NCBI GenBank assembly: GCA_019359725.1
Contig: JAHHGR010000040.1
Span: 1-42,583 of the forward strand
Direction: 5' to 3'
DNA: 42,583 nt
Source of the DNA: Aphanocapsa lilacina HA4352-LM1
GTDB taxonomy: Bacteria > Cyanobacteriota > Cyanobacteriia > Gloeobacterales > Gloeobacteraceae
Shown here: piece by piece, positions 7,948 to 15,131 of the stretch
Numbering within the stretch: position 1 is the first letter of the stretch
Layout: each line of letters starts with the position of its first letter
Notes under the pieces: model-generated
Told to the model about the DNA's origin: nothing
The model's input: only the letters and a program-made list of their open reading frames with translations
The model's database searches: none
Position numbers and translations under genes: made by a program

Positions 7948-8670
7948 CTACAGCGACAGCAGGGTTGCCGGATCGATAGCCTGCCAGGTCGCTGTGGCCG
8001 ACTTGCGCCAGTACTCAAAATGCAGACAGGGAGCCGTGACCAGGCCACTGCTGCCGACCCGTCCGATCAGGGCTCCTTTTTGCACCCATTCGCCCGGCCG
8101 GACCGCGACCTCCTGCAAATGCCCGTAGCGGCTGCGTCCTCCCTGGCTGTGGCCTAGCACCACGGCGTTGCCCAAAGGACCCATCGCACCGGCCGCCAGC
8201 ACCAATCCGGCCGCCGCTGCCACCACAGGCGTTCCCTGGGCCGCAGCCAAGTCGACTCCCCGGTGAAAGGTGACCGCCCCGGTCAGCAGGTGGACCCGCT
8301 CACCGAACGGAGCAATCACAGGTGCCGCCAGGGACAAAGGTAAGACTAAAGCTTCGGCAGTAGCTTCTGGGGCTTCTACCGGTACCAGCGAGTCGAGCAT
8401 CGGAGCGGCGACTGCCGGGGGCAGAGCGGACTGGGCGGGGCGGGCTCCCACGCGGGGTGGTTTGGGCAGACGGCGCGGCGCGGGCCGGGTGATCTTCAGG
8501 CGCAGCGGCGCAGTAGGGACAGGGACCGCCTCCGGCAGTACTTGAGGGCTGGCCGGGTCAATCAGGCTGAGAGCACTGTCTGTCGCTTCCTGAGAAGCCG
8601 ACGCCGCCCAGGGAACGCCCAGAGCGATCAGGACTGCGCACAACAGAACACCAGGAAGCCGTGGAGGCAT
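7948..8670 (-). CDS. Exported M23 (LytM-like) peptidase-family protein with a substituted active-site His
   Basis: 240 residues. The N-terminal signal peptide runs to about residue 26 (ends WAASAS). A Pro-rich linker spans about 45-105, and an M23 domain about 115-235. Zinc-ligand positions are kept: HRGVD (His136, Asp140) and the last His of the C-terminal motif (His217 in CLHFE). His184 (YGHLQ) is kept too. The residue expected to be the first His of the HxH motif is Cys215, so the catalytic base of LytM-type enzymes is missing. It may be a regulator of murein hydrolases, as known for degenerate EnvC/NlpD proteins, or an altered enzyme. I chose the ATG at 8670 because the signal peptide begins there and GGAAAG lies upstream. 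Confidence 0.85.
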   Translation of the reverse strand: MPPRLPGVLLCAVLIALGVPWAASASQEATDSALSLIDPASPQVLPEAVPVPTAPLRLKITRPAPRRLPKPPRVGARPAQSALPPAVAAPMLDSLVPVEAPEATAEALVLPLSLAAPVIAPFGERVHLLTGAVTFHRGVDLAAAQGTPVVAAAAGLVLAAGAMGPLGNAVVLGHSQGGRSRYGHLQEVAVRPGEWVQKGALIGRVGSSGLVTAPCLHFEYWRKSATATWQAIDPATLLSL

Positions 8671-8770
8671 GCAATATCTTTCCAACAGGGCGAATGAGCA
8701 AGAGTTTATCGCAAAGGCGCACCGATGCCAACCGGGCTGATAGCCTGGAGAGTGTACGACTGGGTCCGGC

Positions 8771-9133
8771 ATGCGCGCAACGGATTTTGATTTGGGGGAA
8801 CTGATCGGCAAGGCACTGCTGGCCGGTTTGGGGGCGGCAGCACGGCTCGCGGAAGCTCTCGATCAGCCCGGACAATTGGGCGAGCAAGTCTATCTGCTAC
8901 AGCGCGAACTGGATAGACCTGAGCAACTGGCACTGGCTCTGATGCGCAAAGGTGAACAGACCCTCGCCGAAGCACGCGCCTACGTCGAAGGCCGACCGTT
9001 GCCCGGGCTGAGCGAAACCGCCATTGTCCGCTACGTGAGCCTCGACAGTGTAGACTTACCAGCATTGCGTGCCAAGGTGGCCCAACTGCGTTCAGCCATC
9101 CGAGCGCACGCCACACACACTGAAACAGGCTAG
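8771..9133 (+). CDS. Conserved-looking small protein, unknown function
   Basis: 120 residues, mostly helical in character. An Ala/Leu-rich N-terminal helix (GELIGKALLAGLGAAARLAEAL) is amphipathic rather than a signal peptide. The middle part (about 35-75) is charged and helical. No catalytic motif is visible and I do not recognise the family. The gene is divergent from the M23 gene, sharing a 100-base intergenic region. Its stop is interlocked with that of the convergent gene at 9130 (sequence CTAG). Confidence 0.65.
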   Translation: MRATDFDLGELIGKALLAGLGAAARLAEALDQPGQLGEQVYLLQRELDRPEQLALALMRKGEQTLAEARAYVEGRPLPGLSETAIVRYVSLDSVDLPALRAKVAQLRSAIRAHATHTETG

Positions 9134-9411
9134 CGTTCCGACTCAGGACAGTCTTCGGCGATGAGCATCGCACTGTCGTGGCGCTTGGAGAGGGTCGATA
9201 GCTTGCGCGTCACCGAGCCGATGTTGTCGATACGAATAATTTCTTCCCAGGAGGCAATTTCGTCTTCGTCGTCGGTGGTGTAGCGCACGGTCACCACATC
9301 GCCCTCGATGTCAAGAATGCGCACCTGCTCCAGCCAGCGTCCCTGGTCCCGCAAAAAGAGGCACACGTCGAGTTTGTCCTGGCAGATCTGGTACAGCTTG
9401 CGGTGCAGCAT
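9130..9411 (-). CDS. Small conserved cyanobacterial protein (DUF6679-like)
   Basis: 93 residues beginning MLHRKLYQICQDKLDV. A beta-rich core (FLRDQGRWLEQVRILDIEGD, then VVTVRYTTDDEDEIASWEEI) and an acidic DDEDE patch near residue 48 look like a short, widely conserved cyanobacterial family that I recall as DUF6679; this label is from memory. The fold could be an SH3-like barrel. Function is unknown. Its stop TAG overlaps the stop of the convergent gene by 3 bases. A palindromic -10 element at 9478-9487 lies about 70 bases upstream and probably also serves the divergent tRNA-Ile gene. Confidence 0.8.
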   Translation of the reverse strand: MLHRKLYQICQDKLDVCLFLRDQGRWLEQVRILDIEGDVVTVRYTTDDEDEIASWEEIIRIDNIGSVTRKLSTLSKRHDSAMLIAEDCPESER

Positions 9412-9477
9412 TTGTTAGTAAATCAAGCCTGTGGCTCTGGCGAGAAAACAGCCGTAGGGCAGCGCCCGACCTTATCT

Positions 9478-9487
9478 TAGTATACTA
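9478..9487. promoter_or_regulatory. Palindromic -10 element for divergent transcription
   Basis: TAGTATACTA is a perfect 10-bp palindrome, so TATACT (a good -10 box) is read on both strands. On the plus strand it lies 15 bases before the tRNA-Ile 5' end; on the minus strand it lies upstream of the 93-residue protein gene. No convincing -35 boxes were seen. Symmetric -10 elements are a known cause of divergent bacterial transcription. Confidence 0.5.
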
Positions 9488-9501
9488 GGTAATCAAAACG
9501 G

Positions 9502-9574
9502 CGGCGGTTGGCTGATTTGGTAAAGCGGCGAACTCATAATTCGTGATATACTGGTTCGAATCCAGTACCGCCGA
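9502..9574 (+). tRNA. tRNA-Ile (CAU anticodon, lysidine type)
   Basis: 73 bases: acceptor CGGCGGT pairs with ACCGCCG, discriminator A, anticodon loop CTCATAA at 9533-9539 with anticodon CAT, T arm ACTGG-TTCGAAT-CCAGT. CCA is not encoded. CAT could mean Met. However, the anticodon stem lacks the three G-C pairs of initiator tRNA, and the TGGCTGA...AAAGCG and AACTCATAATT blocks resemble plastid and cyanobacterial tRNA-Ile(CAU), whose C34 TilS converts to lysidine to read AUA. An elongator tRNA-Met is the alternative. Confidence 0.8.
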
Positions 9575-9587
9575 GATCGACTCTCCC

Positions 9588-9902
9588 ATGGAACAACTGA
9601 ACGGCCAAGACTGGGCCTCGTGGCCCATCCAGCTTAGCGCCGGGGTACTAAGTGGTGTTGCCATCGGTTATACAGTACGCAAGCTGACATTGGTGGCACT
9701 TTTCTGTATCGGTCTCGGGCTGGTATTCGTGTACGCACTCACCCAGTGGGGTGTAGCCAGTGTCGACTGGCGGGCCTTCGACGGTCAGCTGCAGTGGGTG
9801 GCCCGCCAGTTGCAGCAGTGGACCTCCGGCCTGTTTGACGATTTGAGTGTCGCCGGCGCGGGCTTTGCGGCCGGTGTGCTGCTCAGCCTGCGGCTGCGCT
9901 GA
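9588..9902 (+). CDS. FUN14 domain-like small membrane protein
   Basis: 104 residues from the ATG at 9588. The block GVLSGVAIGYTVRKLTLVAL followed by GLGLVFVYALTQWG is the FUN14 pattern (Gly-rich helix, GY..+K, second helix). A final hydrophobic segment (AGAGFAAGVLLSL) ends the protein, giving about three membrane helices. Bacterial FUN14 proteins have no established function. The start lies only 13 bases after tRNA-Ile and has no clear Shine-Dalgarno, so cotranscription with the tRNA and release by RNase Z cleavage is possible. Confidence 0.75.
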   Translation: MEQLNGQDWASWPIQLSAGVLSGVAIGYTVRKLTLVALFCIGLGLVFVYALTQWGVASVDWRAFDGQLQWVARQLQQWTSGLFDDLSVAGAGFAAGVLLSLRLR

Positions 9903-9952
9903 AGGCGGTGCGGCAAAAGTACAATGGAGTGAATCGACCTGGGTAGCGGCGG

Positions 9953-10729
9953 ATGAAGCTCACGCGCATCGATCTAAATTCCTGGATTGTCGAGATGGCG
10001 GGCCAAACCCTCTTGATCGATCCCTGGTTGGTCGATCCGCTCGTGTTCGGGGCGGGTTGGTTGATTGAGCTGCGCCATGTCACTCCCCCTGCCTTTGCCC
10101 CAGAGACGTTGCCGCCCGTCGATTTGCTGTTGATCTCCCAGGCTCAGCCCGACCACTGCCACCGCCCGACCCTCGAACGCCTACCGCGGACGCTCCCGGC
10201 GGTGGTTTCTCCGGCCGCTGCCCGGGTGTTACGCGAACTCCAATTTTCCAGCGTGCACGCGCTTGCCAATTTTGAGCAGTTCCGTCTGGGGAACTTGCGC
10301 GTTACGGCCGTGCCCGGAGCCGAGGTCCAGTTCGAGCAAGAGAACGGTTATTTGCTTTGCGACGAGGGCACTGGCGAGACGCTCTACTATGAGCCGCATC
10401 AGAGTACGCCTGAGATTCAGCGGCAGGTGGCGGGTCTGGGCAGTGTCAACGTACTGATGATGCCGGTGGTAGGGTTGCAGTTGCCTTTGCTTGGAGAAGT
10501 GGTGATGGGGCCGGCGAGTGCCCTGGCGATGGCCAGAACCATCCAACCGCACACGATTGTGCCCACGACCCTGGGGGAAGTGCAGGCCGGTGGGATTGCA
10601 GGTCAGTTGCTCAAACCTGTCGGCAGTGTTGAGGAGTTTTCGGACAAACTCGCCACCAGCGGCCTTGCCAGCCGGTTTTTGCGCCCGGCCCCAGGGCAGA
10701 CTCTCGAACTGGTATTTTCCAGACATTAG
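9953..10729 (+). CDS. Metallo-beta-lactamase-fold protein with an incomplete metal site
   Basis: 258 residues with the UlaG/UPF0173-like start (MKLTRIDLNSWIVEMAGQ) and ILLDPW-like block TLLIDPWLVDPLVFG. The place of the HxHxDH metal motif reads SQAQPDHCH, so the first two His are Gln while Asp and His remain. I recall cyanobacterial relatives with a similar altered motif, so this is probably a family trait rather than damage. It may bind one metal or none; its substrate is unknown. It is soluble with no signal peptide. Its stop TAG is interlocked with that of the convergent hydrolase gene. Confidence 0.8.
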   Translation: MKLTRIDLNSWIVEMAGQTLLIDPWLVDPLVFGAGWLIELRHVTPPAFAPETLPPVDLLLISQAQPDHCHRPTLERLPRTLPAVVSPAAARVLRELQFSSVHALANFEQFRLGNLRVTAVPGAEVQFEQENGYLLCDEGTGETLYYEPHQSTPEIQRQVAGLGSVNVLMMPVVGLQLPLLGEVVMGPASALAMARTIQPHTIVPTTLGEVQAGGIAGQLLKPVGSVEEFSDKLATSGLASRFLRPAPGQTLELVFSRH

Positions 10730-11592
10730 GAAATTTGCTCGGCCCACTTGCTCAAGTAAGCGTTGACCAGTTCGGGCCGTTCGTCGTGGGGGCAGTGGCC
10801 CGCTGGAATCAACTGCAGTCGGCCGCTCGGGTACGCCTCTAGAAAGCGCTTTGCCCGATCGACGCTCATCCAGGGGTCACTCTCGCCCCACAGCAACAGC
10901 AGCGGTCGCTGGAGGCTTCCCAGCAATTCGTCGACGTAGCGGCCCTGGGGAGTCTGGAAGACCGCGGCAAACACTACCGCCGCCCCCGGATCGCACGAAG
11001 GCCGGTAAATGTCGGCGACCAGTTCGTCTGTCACCGCCTCCTGGTCGCGGTAAACCTGGCCCAGCACTCGCCGGATGTTCGAGGGCTGGCGAAAATACTG
11101 AAACAGCAGCCAGCTTGCCCAACTCTGGCAGAAAAAGCCCCTGGCCACTTCGCCGGTCAGTTTTTGAAACGCATTCGGCTGGGGGGCTCCCGAAAACGGC
11201 CCCGCACCGTTGATGAGCACCAGGCCCTTTACCCATTCCGGGTGGTCCGCGGCCAGCACCAGTGCCGCGTAGCCGCCCAGGGAATTGCCCGCCACCACCG
11301 GCGGCCGGCCAATAATCTCGCTGGTAAAATCGCGCAGTTGATCGCGCCACAACTCGCCGCTGTAGGCGATGTTGGGCTTTTGGGAGCGGCCGAACCCCAG
11401 CAGATCGACAGCCCAGACCGGATGGTGCTCACTGAGCGGCCCGATGTTCTTGCGCCAGTGGTCGGTGGAGGCTCCGAAGCCGTGCACCAACAGCAGAGGC
11501 ACCCCGGGCCGGTCGGTACCGGCTTCGACGTAGTGGACCTGCCAGCCGCGCCAGGTCCATCTTTTGCTGACGCTCGCCAAAGATGTTGCCAT
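10726..11592 (-). CDS. Alpha/beta-fold hydrolase
   Basis: 288 residues with the complete alpha/beta hydrolase set: oxyanion-hole HGFGAS near residue 38, nucleophile elbow GNSLGG near residue 102, acid in WGESDPW near residue 237, and catalytic His in GHCPHDERP near residue 267. The segment VWAVDLLGFGRSQKP is typical of a cyanobacterial and plastid group that includes pheophytinase-like enzymes. The exact substrate is not shown. It starts at ATG 11592. The stop codon overlaps that of the convergent gene, leaving no room for a terminator. Confidence 0.88.
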   Translation of the reverse strand: MATSLASVSKRWTWRGWQVHYVEAGTDRPGVPLLLVHGFGASTDHWRKNIGPLSEHHPVWAVDLLGFGRSQKPNIAYSGELWRDQLRDFTSEIIGRPPVVAGNSLGGYAALVLAADHPEWVKGLVLINGAGPFSGAPQPNAFQKLTGEVARGFFCQSWASWLLFQYFRQPSNIRRVLGQVYRDQEAVTDELVADIYRPSCDPGAAVVFAAVFQTPQGRYVDELLGSLQRPLLLLWGESDPWMSVDRAKRFLEAYPSGRLQLIPAGHCPHDERPELVNAYLSKWAEQIS

Positions 11593-11679
11593 TACTTAAC
11601 ATTTTAGCGGACCGCCGGACAGAGGAAACGGCAGTGCGCCTATGCCATCGTGGAATCGTTGGGCGAGAGGACTTGCTGC

Positions 11680-12495
11680 ATGAACCGGCGTGCCGTACTG
11701 TGGGCAACAACCTTCGTAATGCTTGTGAGCGTGTTTGGTCTGCCCGTTCAATCCCAGATGCTCAGCAACCTGCTCGGTCCGTTGCTGGAGGCGTGGATCC
11801 GCACCCAGGTCCAGCAGGTAGACGACCTGCGCGTTGCGGTGAGCGGACCGGATAGCGAAGTGGCGGGCGGGCGCATCCAGAGTATCGAAATTTCCGGCCG
11901 CAACATTGTCTATGAGGGGATTCCCGCCCGCTCCCTCGCGATGCGCGGCTCCGACATTCGCCTGGATACTCGCGGCAGTCTTGCAGGCGGCGGGTTGCGC
12001 CTCGAGAAGTCCGTCCTTGCCGATCTGGCCCTGCGCCTCTCCGAGCAGGACATCAATACCTACCTGGCTTCCCGGGCCTTTCAAGACCAGGTGCGCGATC
12101 TCAAAATCACGCTGCCCGCACAGTTCGGCGGTGACGGCACGACGCAGATTCCGCTCGAGATCCGCAACCCGCGCGTGCGGTTATTGGCTGACCGGCTGGA
12201 AGTCCAGGCGGTGGTGCGCCTCGAGAACGGCGAACCGGCGCCGCTGCGCTTGGCGAGCGGTGTGGAAGTCGCCTCCCCGCGCGAACTGCGGCTTGTGGAG
12301 CCTCGCATCGTCTCTGAAAACGGTCAAAGCGCTCCTCTCGAAGCGCTCGTCAATCTGCCCATCTTGCTTGGGCCGGAAGTGGAAGTGCGGCGGGTGTCGT
12401 TAACCCCCGGCATGCTCGTACTGGAAGGTTCCTACCGCATCGAGGCCACCCCGCCGGTGGCGGGCGCTGCGGACCAACGCCTGCAGGTGCGCTGA
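11680..12495 (+). CDS. DUF2993 (LmeA-like) exported lipid-binding-type protein
   Basis: 271 residues from the ATG at 11680, with an N-terminal hydrophobic signal (VLWATTFVMLVSVFGLPVQS). The body shows alternating beta-strand patterns with repeated RVRLLADRLEVQAVV-like segments. This is the DUF2993 family, related to mycobacterial LmeA and to tubular lipid-binding (BPI-like) folds and common in cyanobacteria. A periplasmic lipid-handling role is inferred from the family. An upstream in-frame ATG at 11650 would add 10 residues. GAGAGGA before the chosen start is a fair ribosome-binding site. The convergent psbV2-like gene ends 4 bases after this stop. Confidence 0.8.
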   Translation: MNRRAVLWATTFVMLVSVFGLPVQSQMLSNLLGPLLEAWIRTQVQQVDDLRVAVSGPDSEVAGGRIQSIEISGRNIVYEGIPARSLAMRGSDIRLDTRGSLAGGGLRLEKSVLADLALRLSEQDINTYLASRAFQDQVRDLKITLPAQFGGDGTTQIPLEIRNPRVRLLADRLEVQAVVRLENGEPAPLRLASGVEVASPRELRLVEPRIVSENGQSAPLEALVNLPILLGPEVEVRRVSLTPGMLVLEGSYRIEATPPVAGAADQRLQVR

Positions 12496-12499
12496 GGCG

Positions 12500-13051
12500 T
12501 TACGGCGGTGCCGTCGTCATCGAATCCTGGTTGGCCTCAAGACGGGCGGTTCCCCAACCCCTGGCCTTCTGGGAGGCGCGCAGAATGAACGCAGCCAGAT
12601 TCTGGACTTCGTCGTCTTTGATCCAGTCGCTCTTGCGGCAGTTGAAGGTCTCCTCGGTGCCGTCGTAGCTCATCGGCAGACGCATGTACTGCACCAGAGA
12701 CTGAATGTTGTCCCGGGAGGGGGTGGCTCCCTGCAGCTTGGCAAGCGCCAATGAGACTTTGGGGTTGGGCGTGGTGGTGCCCCCGACATGGCAGTTCTGG
12801 CAGTTCGATTCAAACAGTTTCTTGCCGGCGTAGATCTGCTGGGGGCTGAACGTCTGCAGATTGCCCACCGCGTCGGCCGGCAGGTCCACCGGTCCGCGGA
12901 CCCCCAGGTTGACGGTGACATATTTGTCCTTGAGTGCGGCGGCGTCCCCGCCGTCGCCTGCACCGCTACAACCCGCAAGCAGCAGACCGCACAGGCCCAA
13001 TACAAAGGTGCCATGCAAAGTCGAGGCACGCCGACAATGCCCGAACATCAT
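12500..13051 (-). CDS. PsbV2-like cytochrome c550 lipoprotein with a Cys at the distal ligand position
   Basis: 183 residues. A lipobox LLAGC (Cys28) ends the signal region. Heme motif CQNCH is at 84-88. The downstream segment PSRDNIQSLVQYMRLPMSYDG matches cytochrome c550 (PsbV). In PsbV the sixth heme ligand is a His shortly after YDG. Here the region reads FNCRKSDW with Cys138 and no His anywhere after the heme motif. The PsbV2 cytochrome of Thermosynechococcus is reported to use His/Cys ligation, so this gene is best called PsbV2-like. It follows psbV by 33 bases, the same order as in Thermosynechococcus. GGGGA precedes the ATG. It should act on the periplasmic side, perhaps at photosystem II. 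Confidence 0.85.
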   Translation of the reverse strand: MMFGHCRRASTLHGTFVLGLCGLLLAGCSGAGDGGDAAALKDKYVTVNLGVRGPVDLPADAVGNLQTFSPQQIYAGKKLFESNCQNCHVGGTTTPNPKVSLALAKLQGATPSRDNIQSLVQYMRLPMSYDGTEETFNCRKSDWIKDDEVQNLAAFILRASQKARGWGTARLEANQDSMTTAPP

Positions 13052-13084
13052 AGAGCTTCCCCCTGTGTCTATAGAGTGCCCGAG

Positions 13085-13585
13085 CTAGCGGGTGTCCTTG
13101 CCCTGGCCCCAGTTGGGGTTGGAGGTCGCTTCTTTAAGGATGTGCGCGGCAATCAGCCGCAGCTTTTCGTCGCCCAGAGCCGTGTAAGAGGCGTGCTCGC
13201 CCGTCTTCAGCAGGTCAGTCCGGCCGTCGTAGCTCGTCGGCTTTTTCATATAATCGACCAGGTTGGCGACGTTATTGCGCGGCGGGGTGGAATTGGTCAG
13301 CGCATCGTAGGACAAGTTGACGTCGGTGCTGTTGTAGGTGCCGTAGGTCTGGCCGCCGACGTGGCAGCGCCCGCACTCGGCCTGGAACAACTTTTTCGCC
13401 TGCTTGAGATTGGCGGCGCTGAAGTTTGAAAGCTCACCAGTGGCAGCGGAGACCACGTCCGGTTTGGCGGCCGGCGCGGGCTCGCTGGGTGCTTCAGCGG
13501 TGGTGCTCTGCTCGCCGCCGGCACAACCGGCCACGGCCAGGGCGAGGGCTAGACTCGCTAGCCATCCGAACTGCCTGCTAAACAT
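13085..13585 (-). CDS. psbV: Cytochrome c550 (photosystem II extrinsic protein), lipoprotein form
   Basis: 166 residues. The signal ends in lipobox AVAGC (Cys21). A Pro/Ala-rich linker spans about 28-50. Heme site CGRCH is at 71-75, and the PsbV block PPRNNVANLVDYMKKPTSYDG is at 101-121. His131, ten residues after YDG, is the likely distal ligand, allowing two extra residues relative to standard PsbV. The C-terminal IAAHIL and NPNWGQGK also match PsbV. PsbV stabilises the Mn cluster with PsbU and PsbO. Standard PsbV is soluble; the lipobox here is unusual. I chose the ATG at 13585, with AAGAGGAG about 13 bases upstream overlapping the stop of the preceding gene; TTG 13609 is less likely. Confidence 0.88.
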   Translation of the reverse strand: MFSRQFGWLASLALALAVAGCAGGEQSTTAEAPSEPAPAAKPDVVSAATGELSNFSAANLKQAKKLFQAECGRCHVGGQTYGTYNSTDVNLSYDALTNSTPPRNNVANLVDYMKKPTSYDGRTDLLKTGEHASYTALGDEKLRLIAAHILKEATSNPNWGQGKDTR

Positions 13586-13605
13586 AGAATGCTTAGTTCT
13601 CCTCT

Positions 13606-13806
13606 TCAACTGCGGGGTTCCTCGGTAAGCTCGACCTGGGGGGGGTGGCGCACCTCCAGGATGATACGCTTGGCATCCTCCAGGGCAAGCTGGCTGTGCT
13701 CATTCTGAAAAGGAATCTCAAACTGCCGGCACAAAGTGAAGACCTGGGCGATATTCAGACCGTAGTCCTCGGCCAATGCGGCGATCGAAACGTCTGCAAA
13801 TCCCAT
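13606..13806 (-). CDS. Small conserved cyanobacterial helical protein
   Basis: 66 residues beginning MGFADVSIAALAEDYGLN, with LALEDAKRIILEV near residue 41. The pattern (a short DNA-binding-like helix-turn-helix, AALAEDYGLNIAQVFTLC) resembles the N-terminal IF2-type helical domain and a short protein widespread in cyanobacteria. I do not know its function. The ATG at 13806 has AGGGAAG six bases upstream. The stop TGA lies 20 bases before the psbV ATG and overlaps the psbV ribosome-binding site, suggesting translational coupling and cotranscription with psbV and the psbV2-like gene. Confidence 0.75.
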   Translation of the reverse strand: MGFADVSIAALAEDYGLNIAQVFTLCRQFEIPFQNEHSQLALEDAKRIILEVRHPPQVELTEEPRS

Positions 13807-13907
13807 GGCACTTCCCTGATAGGCGTGATCCCACCCCATTGTGCATCATTCGGTCCGCTGCGTATAGATTTCGGCAAGGCTCGCCTGCATCAGCCGTCAG
13901 ACAGGAT

Positions 13908-14615
13908 TTAACAGACGTAAGTGCCCACCGCCTCACCCTGCACCGCCCGGTAGATGCTGTTTTTTTCGAAGACATTGAAGACGAGGATCGGGATGTTGTT
14001 TTCGCGGCATAGGGCGATGGCGGTCGAGTCCATTACCCGCAGATTTTGGACCAGCACTTCGTGGAAGGTAATCTTCTCGAAGCGCACTGCCTGGGGGTTA
14101 AACTTCGGATCGCTGTCGTAGATGCCGTCGACGCGGGTCGCCTTAAAGATGACCTGGGCGTCGATTTCGGCGGCGCGCAGGGCGGCGGTGGTGTCCGTGG
14201 TAAAAAAGGGATTGCCCGAACCGGCTCCGAAGATGACCACCCGTCCCTTTTCGAGGTGGCGCATCGCCCGGCGGCGAATAAACGGCTCGGCTACTTCTTT
14301 CATCTCGATAGCCGAGAGCAGCCGCGTCTGGACTTGGAACTGCTGTTCGAGGGCATCCTGCAGCGTCAGGGCGTTCATCACCGTGGCGAGCATCCCGACG
14401 TAGTCGGCCGTCGCCCGGTCCATTCCCGAGGAGCTTGCCTTGACGCCGCGGAAGATATTGCCGCCGCCGACCACCACGGCCAGTTCGGTCCCCGCTTCCA
14501 CCACCCGGGCGATCTCACCGGCAAGGGACTTGACCACCTCCGGGTCGATCCCGAATTCGCGGTCGCCCATCAGGGCTTCCCCACTCAGCTTCAAAAGGAC
14601 GCGGCGATACTTCAT
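13908..14615 (-). CDS. pyrH: UMP kinase
   Basis: A 235-residue UMP kinase of the amino acid kinase fold, which makes UDP from UMP and ATP in pyrimidine synthesis in the cytoplasm. Diagnostic segments: [16 protein letters not shown] at the N-terminus, [11 protein letters not shown] near residue 50, [13 protein letters not shown], and the uridylate-binding [15 protein letters not shown] block [19 protein letters not shown]. Length is normal. The ATG at 14615 gives the standard start; no strong Shine-Dalgarno is seen. A petE terminator lies between it and the upstream gene, so pyrH probably has its own promoter in 14616-14670. Confidence 0.97.
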   Translation of the reverse strand: MKYRRVLLKLSGEALMGDREFGIDPEVVKSLAGEIARVVEAGTELAVVVGGGNIFRGVKASSSGMDRATADYVGMLATVMNALTLQDALEQQFQVQTRLLSAIEMKEVAEPFIRRRAMRHLEKGRVVIFGAGSGNPFFTTDTTAALRAAEIDAQVIFKATRVDGIYDSDPKFNPQAVRFEKITFHEVLVQNLRVMDSTAIALCRENNIPILVFNVFEKNSIYRAVQGEAVGTYVC

Positions 14616-14670
14616 GACTGTAAGCGCTGGCTAGAGAGGATTATCCTGTCAAAGAATAACACCCTCGATC

Positions 14671-14696
14671 AAAAAACCGGCCCGCGGGCCGGTGGG
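14671..14696 (-). terminator. Rho-independent terminator after petE
   Basis: A perfect 18-base palindrome (ACCGGCCCG followed by CGGGCCGGT, 14676-14693) is followed on the minus strand by a run of six Ts. It lies 27 bases beyond the petE stop, closes the gatB-petE unit, and separates it from pyrH. Confidence 0.9.
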
Positions 14697-14722
14697 TGAA
14701 ATAAAGACCGCTATGCGGACAC

Positions 14723-15112
14723 TTATTTGATAGTCAGTGTGCCGACCATGCCGGTGCTCTTGTGAGGCGTGCAGTAGAAGGAGTAGTCGCCCTTCTTGGC
14801 GTTGGCCGGGATGGTCGAGACGTAGGAATCTTTGGGTTTGTTGAGCAGCTTGCTCTGGCTCATGGCCTTTGCCCCGGCCGGGTCGACCGACTTGGCGGCG
14901 TCGAAGACGGCGTTGTGGGGGCCGGCTTTGTTCATCGTCCACTTGATCGTATCGCCGGGTGCCGCGTCGATCTTGTCCGGGACGTAGACGAGTCGGCCGG
15001 TGTCGGCGCCCATCTTGACTTCGATTTCTTTGGCACCGGCAGCCAGGCCGGTGGCGCAGACCGCCACCAGGGCAGCCAGCGAGCAAGCTGCAAATTTAGA
15101 CCATGAGATCAT
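14723..15112 (-). CDS. petE: Plastocyanin
   Basis: A 130-residue precursor with an export signal (SKFAACSLAALVAVCATGLAAGA) and a type 1 copper domain. Ligands are visible as GPHNAVFD (His) and YSFYCTPHKSTGM (Cys, His and Met of the C-terminal loop). Plastocyanin carries electrons from cytochrome b6f to photosystem I. In an organism without thylakoids this would occur in the periplasm. I chose the ATG at 15112, where the signal peptide begins; in-frame upstream sequence lies inside gatB. The start is 20 bases after the gatB stop, so petE is likely cotranscribed with gatB as well as possibly having its own promoter. A strong terminator follows. Confidence 0.97.
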   Translation of the reverse strand: MISWSKFAACSLAALVAVCATGLAAGAKEIEVKMGADTGRLVYVPDKIDAAPGDTIKWTMNKAGPHNAVFDAAKSVDPAGAKAMSQSKLLNKPKDSYVSTIPANAKKGDYSFYCTPHKSTGMVGTLTIK

Positions 15113-15131
15113 TTCGGAGGTTCTCCATGCA

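Noticed and set aside
9502..9574. tRNA-Met reading of the CAT anticodon gene
   Set aside because: It lacks the initiator anticodon-stem G-C pairs and resembles plastid tRNA-Ile(CAU) in its D arm and anticodon region. Elongator Met is not fully excluded.
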